Shown here piece by piece: positions 27,369-35,423 of a stretch of DNA of 37,454 nt. The stretch is from Actinomycetota bacterium (lineage in GTDB: Bacteria > Actinomycetota > Actinomycetes > S36-B12 > UBA5976). Where the stretch lies: assembly GCA_017853815.1 (NCBI GenBank), contig JAFMIT010000003.1, positions 1 through 37,454 of the forward strand, in the 5' to 3' direction. The position numbers and the translations under genes were made by a program. Each line of letters starts with the position of its first letter. The stretch's first letter is position 1. A model generated the notes under the pieces. The model did not search any database. It was not told the origin of the DNA and saw only the letters and a list, made by a program, of their open reading frames with translations.

Positions 27369-29819
27369 TTACGAGACCTTGACGGTGAACGTAACGTTCT
27401 TGATGCCCACACGAACGGTGACCTTGAAGGTGCCCTTCGTGCGAGGGTGCATAACGATTGACTTAGATGAAGACGACGCCATGCGGGTCAGCTTGAGCGA
27501 ATCTGCGCCGTTCTGACGAACCACGTAGATCTTCTTGCCTTCCACACCACTCAAGTTCACCTTGATCATGCCAGCGCTGCCAGTCACTGAGATCGTGATT
27601 GGAGCCACTACCGCAGCCGCACGAGTGACCGTCAGGGTGTACGTCCGGGTGGTAGTGCCGTCAGCTGCTGTCACCACAACGTTGATGACGTTTGCTCCGA
27701 CAGCAAGTGCGACCGGAGTTGCAGTGTCGCTGTCAGCGGCCACGTTGTTGATAGTGATAGTCGCATCTGCATCAGAAGTGACAGCAGTGATGTTGAGAGA
27801 ATTCACAACATTACTTACACCCAGCGAGTGCTCCGTCATGTCGGTGTCAAAGTCGCGAGTGATGAAGTTTGAGGAGACGCTGAGCCCACTCAAAGCTGCA
27901 TTCGCCGACCGGACAACAATGTGGCTCCAGATGCGGTCACGGTTGATCGAGACTGCGCCTGTAACGCTTGGTGTCATGTCGAACTTGTACTCAGGGGACA
28001 CCGTACGGCTGTCATCCCAGTAGTCCATCGAACTTGGAGCAACCGGACGAGGTTCTGCATCCGTGTTGGTGTTCGTGAGAGTGAAGGTAACTTCACCGCT
28101 CGCGTTGGTGGTACCAGTCAGAGAACCCGTGAACGAGCTGTTCTGAGTTGGCGAGACCGCATCGAGAGTGACTTCGGCACCAGCAACTGGAGCGCCTCCA
28201 TCAGCCATGGTCACCGTGTAGGTGAATGTCAGTGTCCGTCCCTTTTCGGCGAACTTGACGAGGCTGCGTGAGCCATTGCCTTCGTTCCACCAGTACGACT
28301 TGTCAGACATGTGTGCAACATCCGCTGCACTGAGCTTGATGTTGACCAGCGGCTGAACGATGTGACCCCAGATGCGGTCACGGTTCGTCGAGACTGCGCC
28401 GGTAACGCTTGGCACAATGTCGAACTTGTACTCAGGCGACACGGTGCGGGTGTCGTCCCAGTAATCCATCGTGCTTGGAGCAACTGGACGTGGTTCAGCA
28501 GCGCTGTTCGTGTTGTTTAGAGTGAAAGTCACTTCGCCACTTGCATTTGTGGTGCCGGTGAGCGATCCAGTGAAGGAACTGTTCTGGGTCGCTGAAGTTG
28601 CATCAAGAGTGACCTCGGCACCCGCGACTGGCGCATTACCTGCGGCAGCTTCGGTGACAACGTAGGTGAAGGAAAGAACTCCACCCTTTTCGATGAACTT
28701 CACGAGGCTGCGTGAGCCATTGCCTTCGTTCCACCAGTACGACTTGTCCGACATGTGTGCAACATCAGAATCCTTGAGCTTGATGTTGACGCCTACTGCC
28801 TCCACCGTGTGTGTCCAAATGCGGTCACGGTTGGTCGAGGTTGCACCAGTGACACTTGGAACAATGTCGAACTTGTACTCAGGCGACACGGTACGGGTGT
28901 CATCCCAGTAATCCATGGTGCTTGGAGCAACTGGACGTGGTTCGGCAGCAGTGTTGGTGTTAGTGAGATTGAAGGTCACCAAACCATTTGAATCCGTCAC
29001 ACCTGTCAGCGATCCAGTGAAGGAGCTGTTGGTCGTTGGCGACTGCGCATCGAGAGTGACGGTTGCACCGGCCACAGCTGCGTTTGGTGCAGTTGCGTCA
29101 GTGACCTTGTAGGTGAATGACAAAGTCGAACCCTGAGAAACAAACTTCACCAAACTGCGTGAGCCATTGCCTTCGCTCCACCAGTACGACTTGTCTGACA
29201 TGTGTGCAACGTCAGCATCGCTGAGCTTGATGTTGACAGATGCTGGAATGACTGGCGCGGCCGTGTTGACGATGTGCGTCCACAGGCGATCGCGATTGGT
29301 CGAGGTTGCACCAGTTACTGACGGCACCATGTCGAACTTGTATTCGGGCGAAACTACGCGGGTGTCATCCCAGTAATCCATCGTGCTTGGAGCAACTGGC
29401 CGAGGCTCGGCAGCGCTGTTCGTGTTCGTCAGGCTGAAAGTCACTTCGCCGTTGGCGTTGGTAACTCCCGACAACGAGCCAGTGAAAGAGCTGTTGGTCG
29501 TTGGAGACAAAGCGTCGAGGGTGACGGTGGCGCCTTCAACTGGTGCGTTTGGAGCGACGGCATCGGTGACTTTGTAAGTAAACGAAAGCACCGAGCCTTT
29601 CTCAACAAACTTCACGAGGCTGCGAGAACCGCCACCTTCGTTCCACCAGTAAGACTTGTCTGACATGTGAGCCAGATCTGCATCCGACATCCTGATGATG
29701 ACGTTTGCGGGAACTACTGCCTGGGCGGTAGTTGGGACAAGAGCGCTCAGGCCAAGTGCAAGTGCACCGGAGAGCACAGCGGCGAGAAACCGCTTGCCAC
29801 GAGTGGCGATAGCTGTCAT
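27369..29819 (-). CDS. Secreted four-repeat protein with C-terminal cadherin-like beta-sandwich domain
   Basis: ATG at 29819 behind AAAGGAAG; signal peptide MTAIATRGKRFLAAVLSGALALGLSALVPTTAQA; four repeats with SDxDxAHMSDKSYWWxEGxGSRSLVKF; C-terminal LSGLSVSS...NVINVVVTAADGTTTRTYTLTV (PF12733-like). Confidence 0.85.
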   Translation of the reverse strand: MTAIATRGKRFLAAVLSGALALGLSALVPTTAQAVVPANVIIRMSDADLAHMSDKSYWWNEGGGSRSLVKFVEKGSVLSFTYKVTDAVAPNAPVEGATVTLDALSPTTNSSFTGSLSGVTNANGEVTFSLTNTNSAAEPRPVAPSTMDYWDDTRVVSPEYKFDMVPSVTGATSTNRDRLWTHIVNTAAPVIPASVNIKLSDADVAHMSDKSYWWSEGNGSRSLVKFVSQGSTLSFTYKVTDATAPNAAVAGATVTLDAQSPTTNSSFTGSLTGVTDSNGLVTFNLTNTNTAAEPRPVAPSTMDYWDDTRTVSPEYKFDIVPSVTGATSTNRDRIWTHTVEAVGVNIKLKDSDVAHMSDKSYWWNEGNGSRSLVKFIEKGGVLSFTYVVTEAAAGNAPVAGAEVTLDATSATQNSSFTGSLTGTTNASGEVTFTLNNTNSAAEPRPVAPSTMDYWDDTRTVSPEYKFDIVPSVTGAVSTNRDRIWGHIVQPLVNIKLSAADVAHMSDKSYWWNEGNGSRSLVKFAEKGRTLTFTYTVTMADGGAPVAGAEVTLDAVSPTQNSSFTGSLTGTTNASGEVTFTLTNTNTDAEPRPVAPSSMDYWDDSRTVSPEYKFDMTPSVTGAVSINRDRIWSHIVVRSANAALSGLSVSSNFITRDFDTDMTEHSLGVSNVVNSLNITAVTSDADATITINNVAADSDTATPVALAVGANVINVVVTAADGTTTRTYTLTVTRAAAVVAPITISVTGSAGMIKVNLSGVEGKKIYVVRQNGADSLKLTRMASSSSKSIVMHPRTKGTFKVTVRVGIKNVTFTVKVS
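27908..29705 (-). repeat. Four tandem coding repeats (units start about 29705, 29237, 28790, 28346)
   Basis: Intervals 468, 447 and 444 bp by alignment of the VNIKLSDADVAHMSDKSYWW block. Confidence 0.9.
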
Positions 29820-30165
29820 GTTCTTCCTTTCGCAACAGCGATGATGTAACTCGGTGTGCGAACAGGAATGTGCGCACGCTCGAGAAGACGTTTGTTTGAG
29901 CGCGCACACGCTCGGGGACTTGCGGTTGCCTGAGAGAGAGGCGTCGTGAAACCGATTTCACGACAGGCAGAAGGAAACCATTAGGACGACTGGTGAACAA
30001 CCCCAAAAAGTCTGTGAATCCGAGTTGTGACCGATTCGTTACGGTCCCGCAGGGCGGAATCGCGGCCCCTGCGCGACCGGGAGAATCTGCGAAAAATAGA
30101 GAGCTGGATTGATATCCCCCCGAATGGGATACCAAGCCAACTCTCTAGGCAGAAAACATAGCATT
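29820..30165 (-). promoter_or_regulatory. Structured 5' leader/intergenic region upstream of the repeat-protein gene
   Basis: Hairpins at 30097-30147, 30043-30078, 29943-29964 and 29870-29907. Confidence 0.5.
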
Positions 30166-30253
30166 CCTTAACCGTTTCTTGGAAATACATTTCCAGAGAT
30201 TTTTGTCCCCGAATCGCGCCAATTTCACCTCGGGCTGTCGTTAGCCTCAAGGC

Positions 30254-30976
30254 GTGCGAGTGATGAGCTGGAATATCCAACATCTTGAGCCGTATGCCGA
30301 AGGCTGCGAGCCTCACGAGGAGTTCAACCGCGCCCTATCAGACCTACGGCCAGACATCCTCCTGCTGCAGGAAGTAGATCGTCACCAGGAACGATCAGGT
30401 GGCGTCGACCAGACCGCCCTGACCGCGGACCTGCTTGGAGCTAGCGCCCATTACTTCAGGCCAACTCCCGAGGCGCCCGGCAATTACGGCATAGCAATCG
30501 TCTCAACTCTTCCTGTCATCAAGTGGCATCAGAAGTCTCTGCGCCGCTCTCCGATTGGCATGCGACTCACTTTCATGATTCAGGGCAAACCCGAGACGTT
30601 CTATTGCGCGGACCATGAGCGTGCGGTTCTTGCCGCCGAACTGGAGAACGGTTGGTTCGTCGCAAACATGCATGCATCGTTTGTGCCCGGCTGGTCGCAC
30701 TTAATGGTCTGGCGAGCGGCGCGATGGGCGCGTAAGGAAGCAAAGCGCGCAGGCTGCAACTTGCTGTTGTGTGGCGACTTCAATCTGTCATCGCACGCTT
30801 TCTTGAAGCTCATCGGTTTGCGAAGTCTCAATGATGGCGTGACTTTTCCGACGTGGACGCCCGAGCGCCAGATTGATTTCATTGCGGTCGACAAACATAA
30901 CTCGGCCAAAGCGACCACCGTTGAGGTTCGGTCCTACGGCATTAGCGATCACTGTGCAGTGGTCGTTGACTTATAG
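30254..30976 (+). CDS. Endonuclease/exonuclease/phosphatase-family protein
   Basis: MSWNIQHLEP, DILLLQEVDRH, LLLCGDFNLSSH, RQIDFIAVD, SYGISDHCAVVVDL. Start GTG 30254 or ATG 30263. Confidence 0.88.
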   Translation: MRVMSWNIQHLEPYAEGCEPHEEFNRALSDLRPDILLLQEVDRHQERSGGVDQTALTADLLGASAHYFRPTPEAPGNYGIAIVSTLPVIKWHQKSLRRSPIGMRLTFMIQGKPETFYCADHERAVLAAELENGWFVANMHASFVPGWSHLMVWRAARWARKEAKRAGCNLLLCGDFNLSSHAFLKLIGLRSLNDGVTFPTWTPERQIDFIAVDKHNSAKATTVEVRSYGISDHCAVVVDL

Positions 30977-30990
30977 TTTTTGATACAGCA

Positions 30991-31016
30991 ATGGGGTGGT
31001 CCGAAGACCACCCCAT
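30991..31016 (-). terminator. Terminator-like hairpin downstream of rhodopsin
   Basis: Minus strand ATGGGGTGGTC-TTCG-GACCACCCCAT, perfect 11-bp stem with cUUCGg tetraloop; no strong U-tract. Confidence 0.65.
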
Positions 31017-31035
31017 CACTAGGAACTACTTGCGA

Positions 31036-31818
31036 TTAGTCACGGAATTCTGATTCGGCGAATTCAGCGCTGTCTTCAGCAGACTTCATGCGCGCAATCT
31101 TGAAGATGGTCAGACCGTAGGCGCACTTTGCGAGCACGTCAGCGATTGAGTAACCAATTTCGCGGTTAACGAATGCCATTGCGTCAAAGCCTTCAGCATT
31201 CATTGCGAGGATAAAGGTGATTGGGTACACGCCCCAGGTTGCAATCAAGAGCAAGCGCAAGCGGCTAACAGTCGCGCGAACCTGATCTGACTGACGCTCC
31301 AAGCTCTTGGTCAATTCAACGAACAAGATGTAGAGGATGTACAGGAATGGGATGGTCGAAAGAGCGCCCCACACTGGTGCACTGATGCCGAACAAGTCGA
31401 GATGCGCATCGCCTGGGTAACCGAGAAGGATCATGGCGGCAGCGGCCGGCACGAGACGGCCAAGAAGGGCCTTCTGTGCGAGGCGACCGATAGCAAGAAC
31501 TGCAACAGTCTCAACAAGCAGCAATGGAACAGTCAACAGCCAGTCGACGTAGCGGTAGCCAACGTTGTATGCGTATGGATTGTTCGCTGGACCTGCGAAT
31601 GCATGGTTGAACGAATCAAAGATGCGGAAGTAGTGGTACGCGGCGATTGCGGTCACCGTGCCCGAGATGATCACTGCCATGCGGTAGCGGGGCAGAACAC
31701 GATCACGTGAGATGTAAAGAAACACGGACGTGAAAAGCATGCTGGCCAAGCCCAATGACAGCATGTTGTAAACGGCGTTGAACTGATTGTCAGTCAACAG
31801 CTGCGACAGGTTGTTCAT
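31036..31818 (-). CDS. Microbial rhodopsin, proton-pump type (actinorhodopsin/xanthorhodopsin-like)
   Basis: AYHYFRIF (H62), RYVDWLLTVPLLLVE (D92, T96, E103), LGYPGD, VWGALSTIPFLYILYILF, GYSIADVLAKCAYG (K231); AGGAGG Shine-Dalgarno. Confidence 0.95.
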   Translation of the reverse strand: MNNLSQLLTDNQFNAVYNMLSLGLASMLFTSVFLYISRDRVLPRYRMAVIISGTVTAIAAYHYFRIFDSFNHAFAGPANNPYAYNVGYRYVDWLLTVPLLLVETVAVLAIGRLAQKALLGRLVPAAAAMILLGYPGDAHLDLFGISAPVWGALSTIPFLYILYILFVELTKSLERQSDQVRATVSRLRLLLIATWGVYPITFILAMNAEGFDAMAFVNREIGYSIADVLAKCAYGLTIFKIARMKSAEDSAEFAESEFRD

Positions 31819-31831
31819 TTTTCCTCCTGTT

Positions 31832-31856
31832 CACGCAGACACTCACTGACTGCGTG
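31832..31856 (-). promoter_or_regulatory. Hairpin next to the rhodopsin ribosome-binding site
   Basis: CACGCAG-N11-CTGCGTG perfect 7-bp arms, just upstream of AACAGGAGGAAAAATG. Confidence 0.3.
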
Positions 31857-32000
31857 GGCTCGCGTCGTTGCGAGTGATACGAGAGTCCTCTCAATCGTTG
31901 CACTGAGCGACTTGAACAACCTTTGGCGCGGTTTTCGTTGCACAATCGTGACCGAATATCGTGCGAGAAGGGACATTTGCGAGTTGCTTAGGCTTCATCC

Positions 32001-32375
32001 ATGCCCAATCTGGTGAGTGAAAAGGTTCGCGTAGATGTATGGACTTGGGCTGTTCGACTATTTCCCTCACGTTCGGCTGCCACCGCGGCCGCCCGAGGGG
32101 GCCACATCAAAATCAACGGCAAGAGCGTCAAGCCCGCGCAAACAGTCAACATTGGTGACACCATCGCGACCCGCTACGCGGATGTCGAACGAATAGTTGT
32201 TGTGAAGTCGCTCATCAGCCGACGAGTCGGAGCAGACCTTGCGCGAACCCATTACGAGGACCACAGTCCAGTGCGCGAAAAGGTCGCGGACACATTTACT
32301 GCGACGCGAGACCGCGGCGCTGGTCGACCGACGAAGCGCGACCGCCGACTCATTGATCGCCTTCGCGGCTACTGA
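32001..32375 (+). CDS. S4-domain RNA-binding protein (Hsp15-like)
   Basis: VRVDVWTWAVRLFPSRSAATAAARGGHIKINGKSVKPAQTVNIGDTI. Confidence 0.88.
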   Translation: MPNLVSEKVRVDVWTWAVRLFPSRSAATAAARGGHIKINGKSVKPAQTVNIGDTIATRYADVERIVVVKSLISRRVGADLARTHYEDHSPVREKVADTFTATRDRGAGRPTKRDRRLIDRLRGY

Positions 32376-32737
32376 TTTACCGCCACACCTAACTGGCGAA
32401 GCACGAAGGTGTTCATTGACATCTGGTGCTCGGCTGCAGCGAGCGCAACCTGCTTATGCAGTTCGCTGCCTAACCGTAAATTGAACTTTCCTGAGAACTG
32501 TCGTTCGTCCCATGGCTCTGGCACAGGTTCCCCTTGTTTGAGTAAATCATCGAGAACCTCCTCCACCAGCGAAGTCGCACCCGACAATGCTTGAGATCTA
32601 GAGCGGGCCACCCAGCTCAAGGATGGAAATTCCAAAATGGTCGCAACGTATTCATCACTTGCCGCACTCCAGAAAATTCGATACGTATAACGATCCGCTT
32701 TGGGCTTCACTTTCGATGCGCTTTTACCCACGATCAC
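32369..32737 (-). CDS. HicB-like antitoxin
   Basis: YTYRIFWSAASDEYVATILEFPSLSWVARSRSQAL; C-terminal GKFNLRLGSELHKQVALAAAEHQMSMNTFVLRQL RHH-like segment. Confidence 0.75.
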   Translation of the reverse strand: MIVGKSASKVKPKADRYTYRIFWSAASDEYVATILEFPSLSWVARSRSQALSGATSLVEEVLDDLLKQGEPVPEPWDERQFSGKFNLRLGSELHKQVALAAAEHQMSMNTFVLRQLGVAVNQ

Positions 32738-32978
32738 TCTCCATCAGCTTGTCAATCGCCTGCAGTACCTGCTTCACCTGATACTCCTTTGCTTGCCCGC
32801 TTTCATTCTGGATATTGATACGCGGATCACCTATCCAGGGCGTTCGAAAAACAGCGTGCGACCCTCGAGTCAATCTCGGAGCGCCGAAATAGTGCTCACA
32901 GACCTTTGAGAGGTGTGCAAACTTGATGTTCTTCGGAGTGCTGCGCATCTGTTCGATGATTTTTTCTACCGACGGCAT
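32724..32978 (-). CDS. HicA-like mRNA interferase toxin
   Basis: 84 aa, RLTRGSHAVFRTPWIGDPRINIQNESGQAKEYQVKQVLQAID with the GSH motif; overlaps the hicB-like start. Confidence 0.72.
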   Translation of the reverse strand: MPSVEKIIEQMRSTPKNIKFAHLSKVCEHYFGAPRLTRGSHAVFRTPWIGDPRINIQNESGQAKEYQVKQVLQAIDKLMESDRG

Positions 32979-32987
32979 TTCTTGACG

Positions 32988-33003
32988 GTACCGAATATGG
33001 TAC
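32988..33003. promoter_or_regulatory. GTACC-N6-GGTAC inverted repeat upstream of hicA-like gene
   Basis: Perfect 5-bp arms, 10 bp upstream of the start codon. Confidence 0.35.
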
Positions 33004-33064
33004 TGACTTAATAGTCACATTTCCAGACTGTGGAAAACTCCTTTGTTGAGTAGTCGTTCAGAAG

Positions 33065-33610
33065 TTACGGACGGAGCAGTCCGTGCACATGTTCATCGTG
33101 AAGCTCACCGTCGGGATAGCGCCATGACTTTCGCAACGTTCCTTCGTATTCAAAACCTGCCTTGGTCGCCGCCTTGCAAGACGCTTCATTCATCACTGCA
33201 TGAAAGAGACCAATGCGTGCGACCGGAATGTTCGCGAAAGTAAATGCACTTGCAGCTTTGGCGGCGCGAGCCGCGACTCCCCGACCGCGTGCGTGCGGCG
33301 CGACCCAGTAACCCAGCATCACGTTGGCGTTGTGAAAGTCGAACTGAAAGACCGACACTCCACCAAAAATCTGGTCGTGATCATCAACTGCCCACCAAGT
33401 CATGTGACCATCCCAGTTGAGCCTCTGTGAAATCCAATGGGCAACATCGTTACCGCCACGGCGCATTGGGGCCCACTGCACCGTCAGTGGGTCATCAGCA
33501 AACTTCTCGGCCTGTTCGAGATCATCCATCGAGTACGGGCGAAGCAAGAAACCTTCAGCCTCCACAGTTTGTGGCTGTGGAATATCGAAACTTTGCCCCG
33601 GCTCACTCAT
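33065..33610 (-). CDS. GNAT-family N-acetyltransferase
   Basis: EGFLLRPYSMDDLEQAEKFADD, VMLGYWVAPHARGRGVAARAAKAASAFTF, GFEYEGTLRKSWRYPDGELHDEHVHGLL. Confidence 0.9.
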   Translation of the reverse strand: MSEPGQSFDIPQPQTVEAEGFLLRPYSMDDLEQAEKFADDPLTVQWAPMRRGGNDVAHWISQRLNWDGHMTWWAVDDHDQIFGGVSVFQFDFHNANVMLGYWVAPHARGRGVAARAAKAASAFTFANIPVARIGLFHAVMNEASCKAATKAGFEYEGTLRKSWRYPDGELHDEHVHGLLRP

Positions 33611-33685
33611 GGCACACACTCTCGAATCATCTATGCGGCTGTGCACTTCGTTGGCGCACTGCAATGCTCCATTGTGTCAGCCAGG

Positions 33686-34504
33686 TTAGCCCTTAACCGA
33701 ACCTTGCGTCAGGCCAGTGACAATCTGGCGATTAAAGACAACGTACAGAACAATCATTGGCAGTGTGACCATGCTCAAGGCAGCGAACAGCATCTGGTAA
33801 TCCGTTACGTACTTAGAGGAGAACGCCAACAAACCGGTTGGAATCGTCTTCAAGGCATCGTCCTGGACATAGAGCAGTGCCAAAAGGAATTCATTCCATG
33901 AGGAGAGAACCGAAAAGATTCCGACCGTGACGAGAGCTGGGCGAATAATCGGAACCATCAGCAGCCGATAGACCGCCAAGTCACTCGCCCCATCGACGCG
34001 AGCTGATTCAAATATCTCTTTTGGCAGTGAGTCGATGTATGACTTCAGCAACCATACGGCGAGCGGAATCCCCATTGCGGTGTAAGGAACAATAAGAGCC
34101 CAACGGGTGTCTTTGAGATACACCAGCTCGAATAATTCATTTTGAGCGATGAAATACGCCTGAATAGGAAGCAGCAGTCCGAGGGTGAAGATGCCCATGA
34201 CGACACCGCGGCCTCTGAAGTTGAGTTTGCTCAAAGCAAAACCAGCCATCGAGGACACCGTCAGTGTGATTGTCGTCGCCGTGAAAGTGACGATGGCGCT
34301 GTTAATGGCGTACGTGCCGAGGCCACCCATTTCCCACGCTTCGGCAAACACCGAAAAATCAAATGTTGTGGGAAGTCCAAGCGGACTCTTGGCGATCTCA
34401 GCGTTGGTCTTGAGCGAGCTCATAAACATCCAGAGCATGGGAAGTAAGTTGAGCGTCGCGTAGAACCAGACGACAAGAGTGCTGAACGTGGGTTTGCGAT
34501 TCAT
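33686..34504 (-). CDS. Sugar ABC transporter permease (MalG type)
   Basis: MNRKPTFSTLVVWFYATLNLLPMLWMFMSSLKT, EIFESARVDGASDLAVYRLLMVPIIRPA. Confidence 0.92.
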   Translation of the reverse strand: MNRKPTFSTLVVWFYATLNLLPMLWMFMSSLKTNAEIAKSPLGLPTTFDFSVFAEAWEMGGLGTYAINSAIVTFTATTITLTVSSMAGFALSKLNFRGRGVVMGIFTLGLLLPIQAYFIAQNELFELVYLKDTRWALIVPYTAMGIPLAVWLLKSYIDSLPKEIFESARVDGASDLAVYRLLMVPIIRPALVTVGIFSVLSSWNEFLLALLYVQDDALKTIPTGLLAFSSKYVTDYQMLFAALSMVTLPMIVLYVVFNRQIVTGLTQGSVKG

Positions 34505-35382
34505 CAGTACTCCACGTCTTCCTGACGAGTGCTGCGCCACTTCCTGAAGAAGATCGCAATGACGAGGCCAACAATCGTCAGAATGACAGAAAGAGACGAA
34601 CCGAAACCGATTTCCATATCTCTGAACACCGCTTTGACCATGTATGTCGTCGGCACTTCAGTCGAGTTGTACGGCCCGCCGTTAGTCATCACGTAGAAGA
34701 GGTCAAAGCCCTGAATGCCGCCTGTGATGCACAGCAACATGGCGACCGACGACACCTGTCGAATCATGGGCACCTTGATACGCCAGAAGAGTGTCCTCTC
34801 GTTCGCACCGTCGAGTCGAGCCGACTCGATCACATCCTGAGGCAGTCGTGCAAAAGCGGCGTTAAAGATCGCCATGTAAAAGCCAGCGAAAATCCACCCA
34901 GAAACGAGACTGATGGCCGGCAGCGCAGTCGCAGGGTTACCGAGCCAGACCTGGCGCCAATCCTCTCGGCCGATGGCACTTAAGAACGCGTTCATCGCAC
35001 CGAAGTCCGGATTAAAAACTGCTCCCCAGAGGACAGCAATCACGACCATAGGCAGCATGACCGGGATAAACAGTGCCACACGGGGATAACCCATAAAGCG
35101 GCCTGACGAGATGACACCTGCTAGCAGCAGTCCCATCGCCACTTCAACAACCAAAGTGGTGGCGATGTAGAAGAGCATGTGTCCGAATGAACTAACGAAC
35201 ACCGTGTCATGAAAAGCACGGATGTAGTTGTCGAATCCCGCAAACTCAGGAGTGCCGAAACCATTCCAACGCGCGAAGCTCAAAGCAATAGTGCCAACGA
35301 ACGGCAGTAGAACAGCGAATGCATAAATAAATACAGCAGGCGCAACAAGGATGAGAACACCAAACTTCGAAGTTGGCTTCAA
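34504..35382 (-). CDS. Sugar ABC transporter permease (MalF type)
   Basis: DVIESARLDGANERTLFWRIKVPMIRQV; ATGA overlap with the next permease. Confidence 0.92.
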   Translation of the reverse strand: MKPTSKFGVLILVAPAVFIYAFAVLLPFVGTIALSFARWNGFGTPEFAGFDNYIRAFHDTVFVSSFGHMLFYIATTLVVEVAMGLLLAGVISSGRFMGYPRVALFIPVMLPMVVIAVLWGAVFNPDFGAMNAFLSAIGREDWRQVWLGNPATALPAISLVSGWIFAGFYMAIFNAAFARLPQDVIESARLDGANERTLFWRIKVPMIRQVSSVAMLLCITGGIQGFDLFYVMTNGGPYNSTEVPTTYMVKAVFRDMEIGFGSSLSVILTIVGLVIAIFFRKWRSTRQEDVEY

Positions 35383-35423
35383 TGTGGCATTCCCATCCTT
35401 GTTAGCGACCGCTGCGGATTAAC

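Noticed and set aside
27535-29577. Plus-strand ORFs antisense to the four repeats
   Set aside because: They recur with the repeat period because the DNA is repetitive; no independent coding evidence.
27908-29705. Periodic repeats considered as CRISPR or MITE array
   Set aside because: Period is about 444-468 bp and in frame within one ORF; no short repeat/spacer layout.
29925-29945. Minus-strand CTCTCAGGCAA resembles the glycine riboswitch 3' core
   Set aside because: The other conserved elements (GGAGAG near P1, GCCGAAGGxGCAA) were not found, and the downstream gene is not glycine-related; an Rfam scan would settle it.
29602-30135. 177-aa minus-strand ORF overlapping the repeat-protein start
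   Set aside because: Out of frame with the signal-peptide/repeat CDS, composition unlike a protein (Arg/Ser/Cys rich); spurious.
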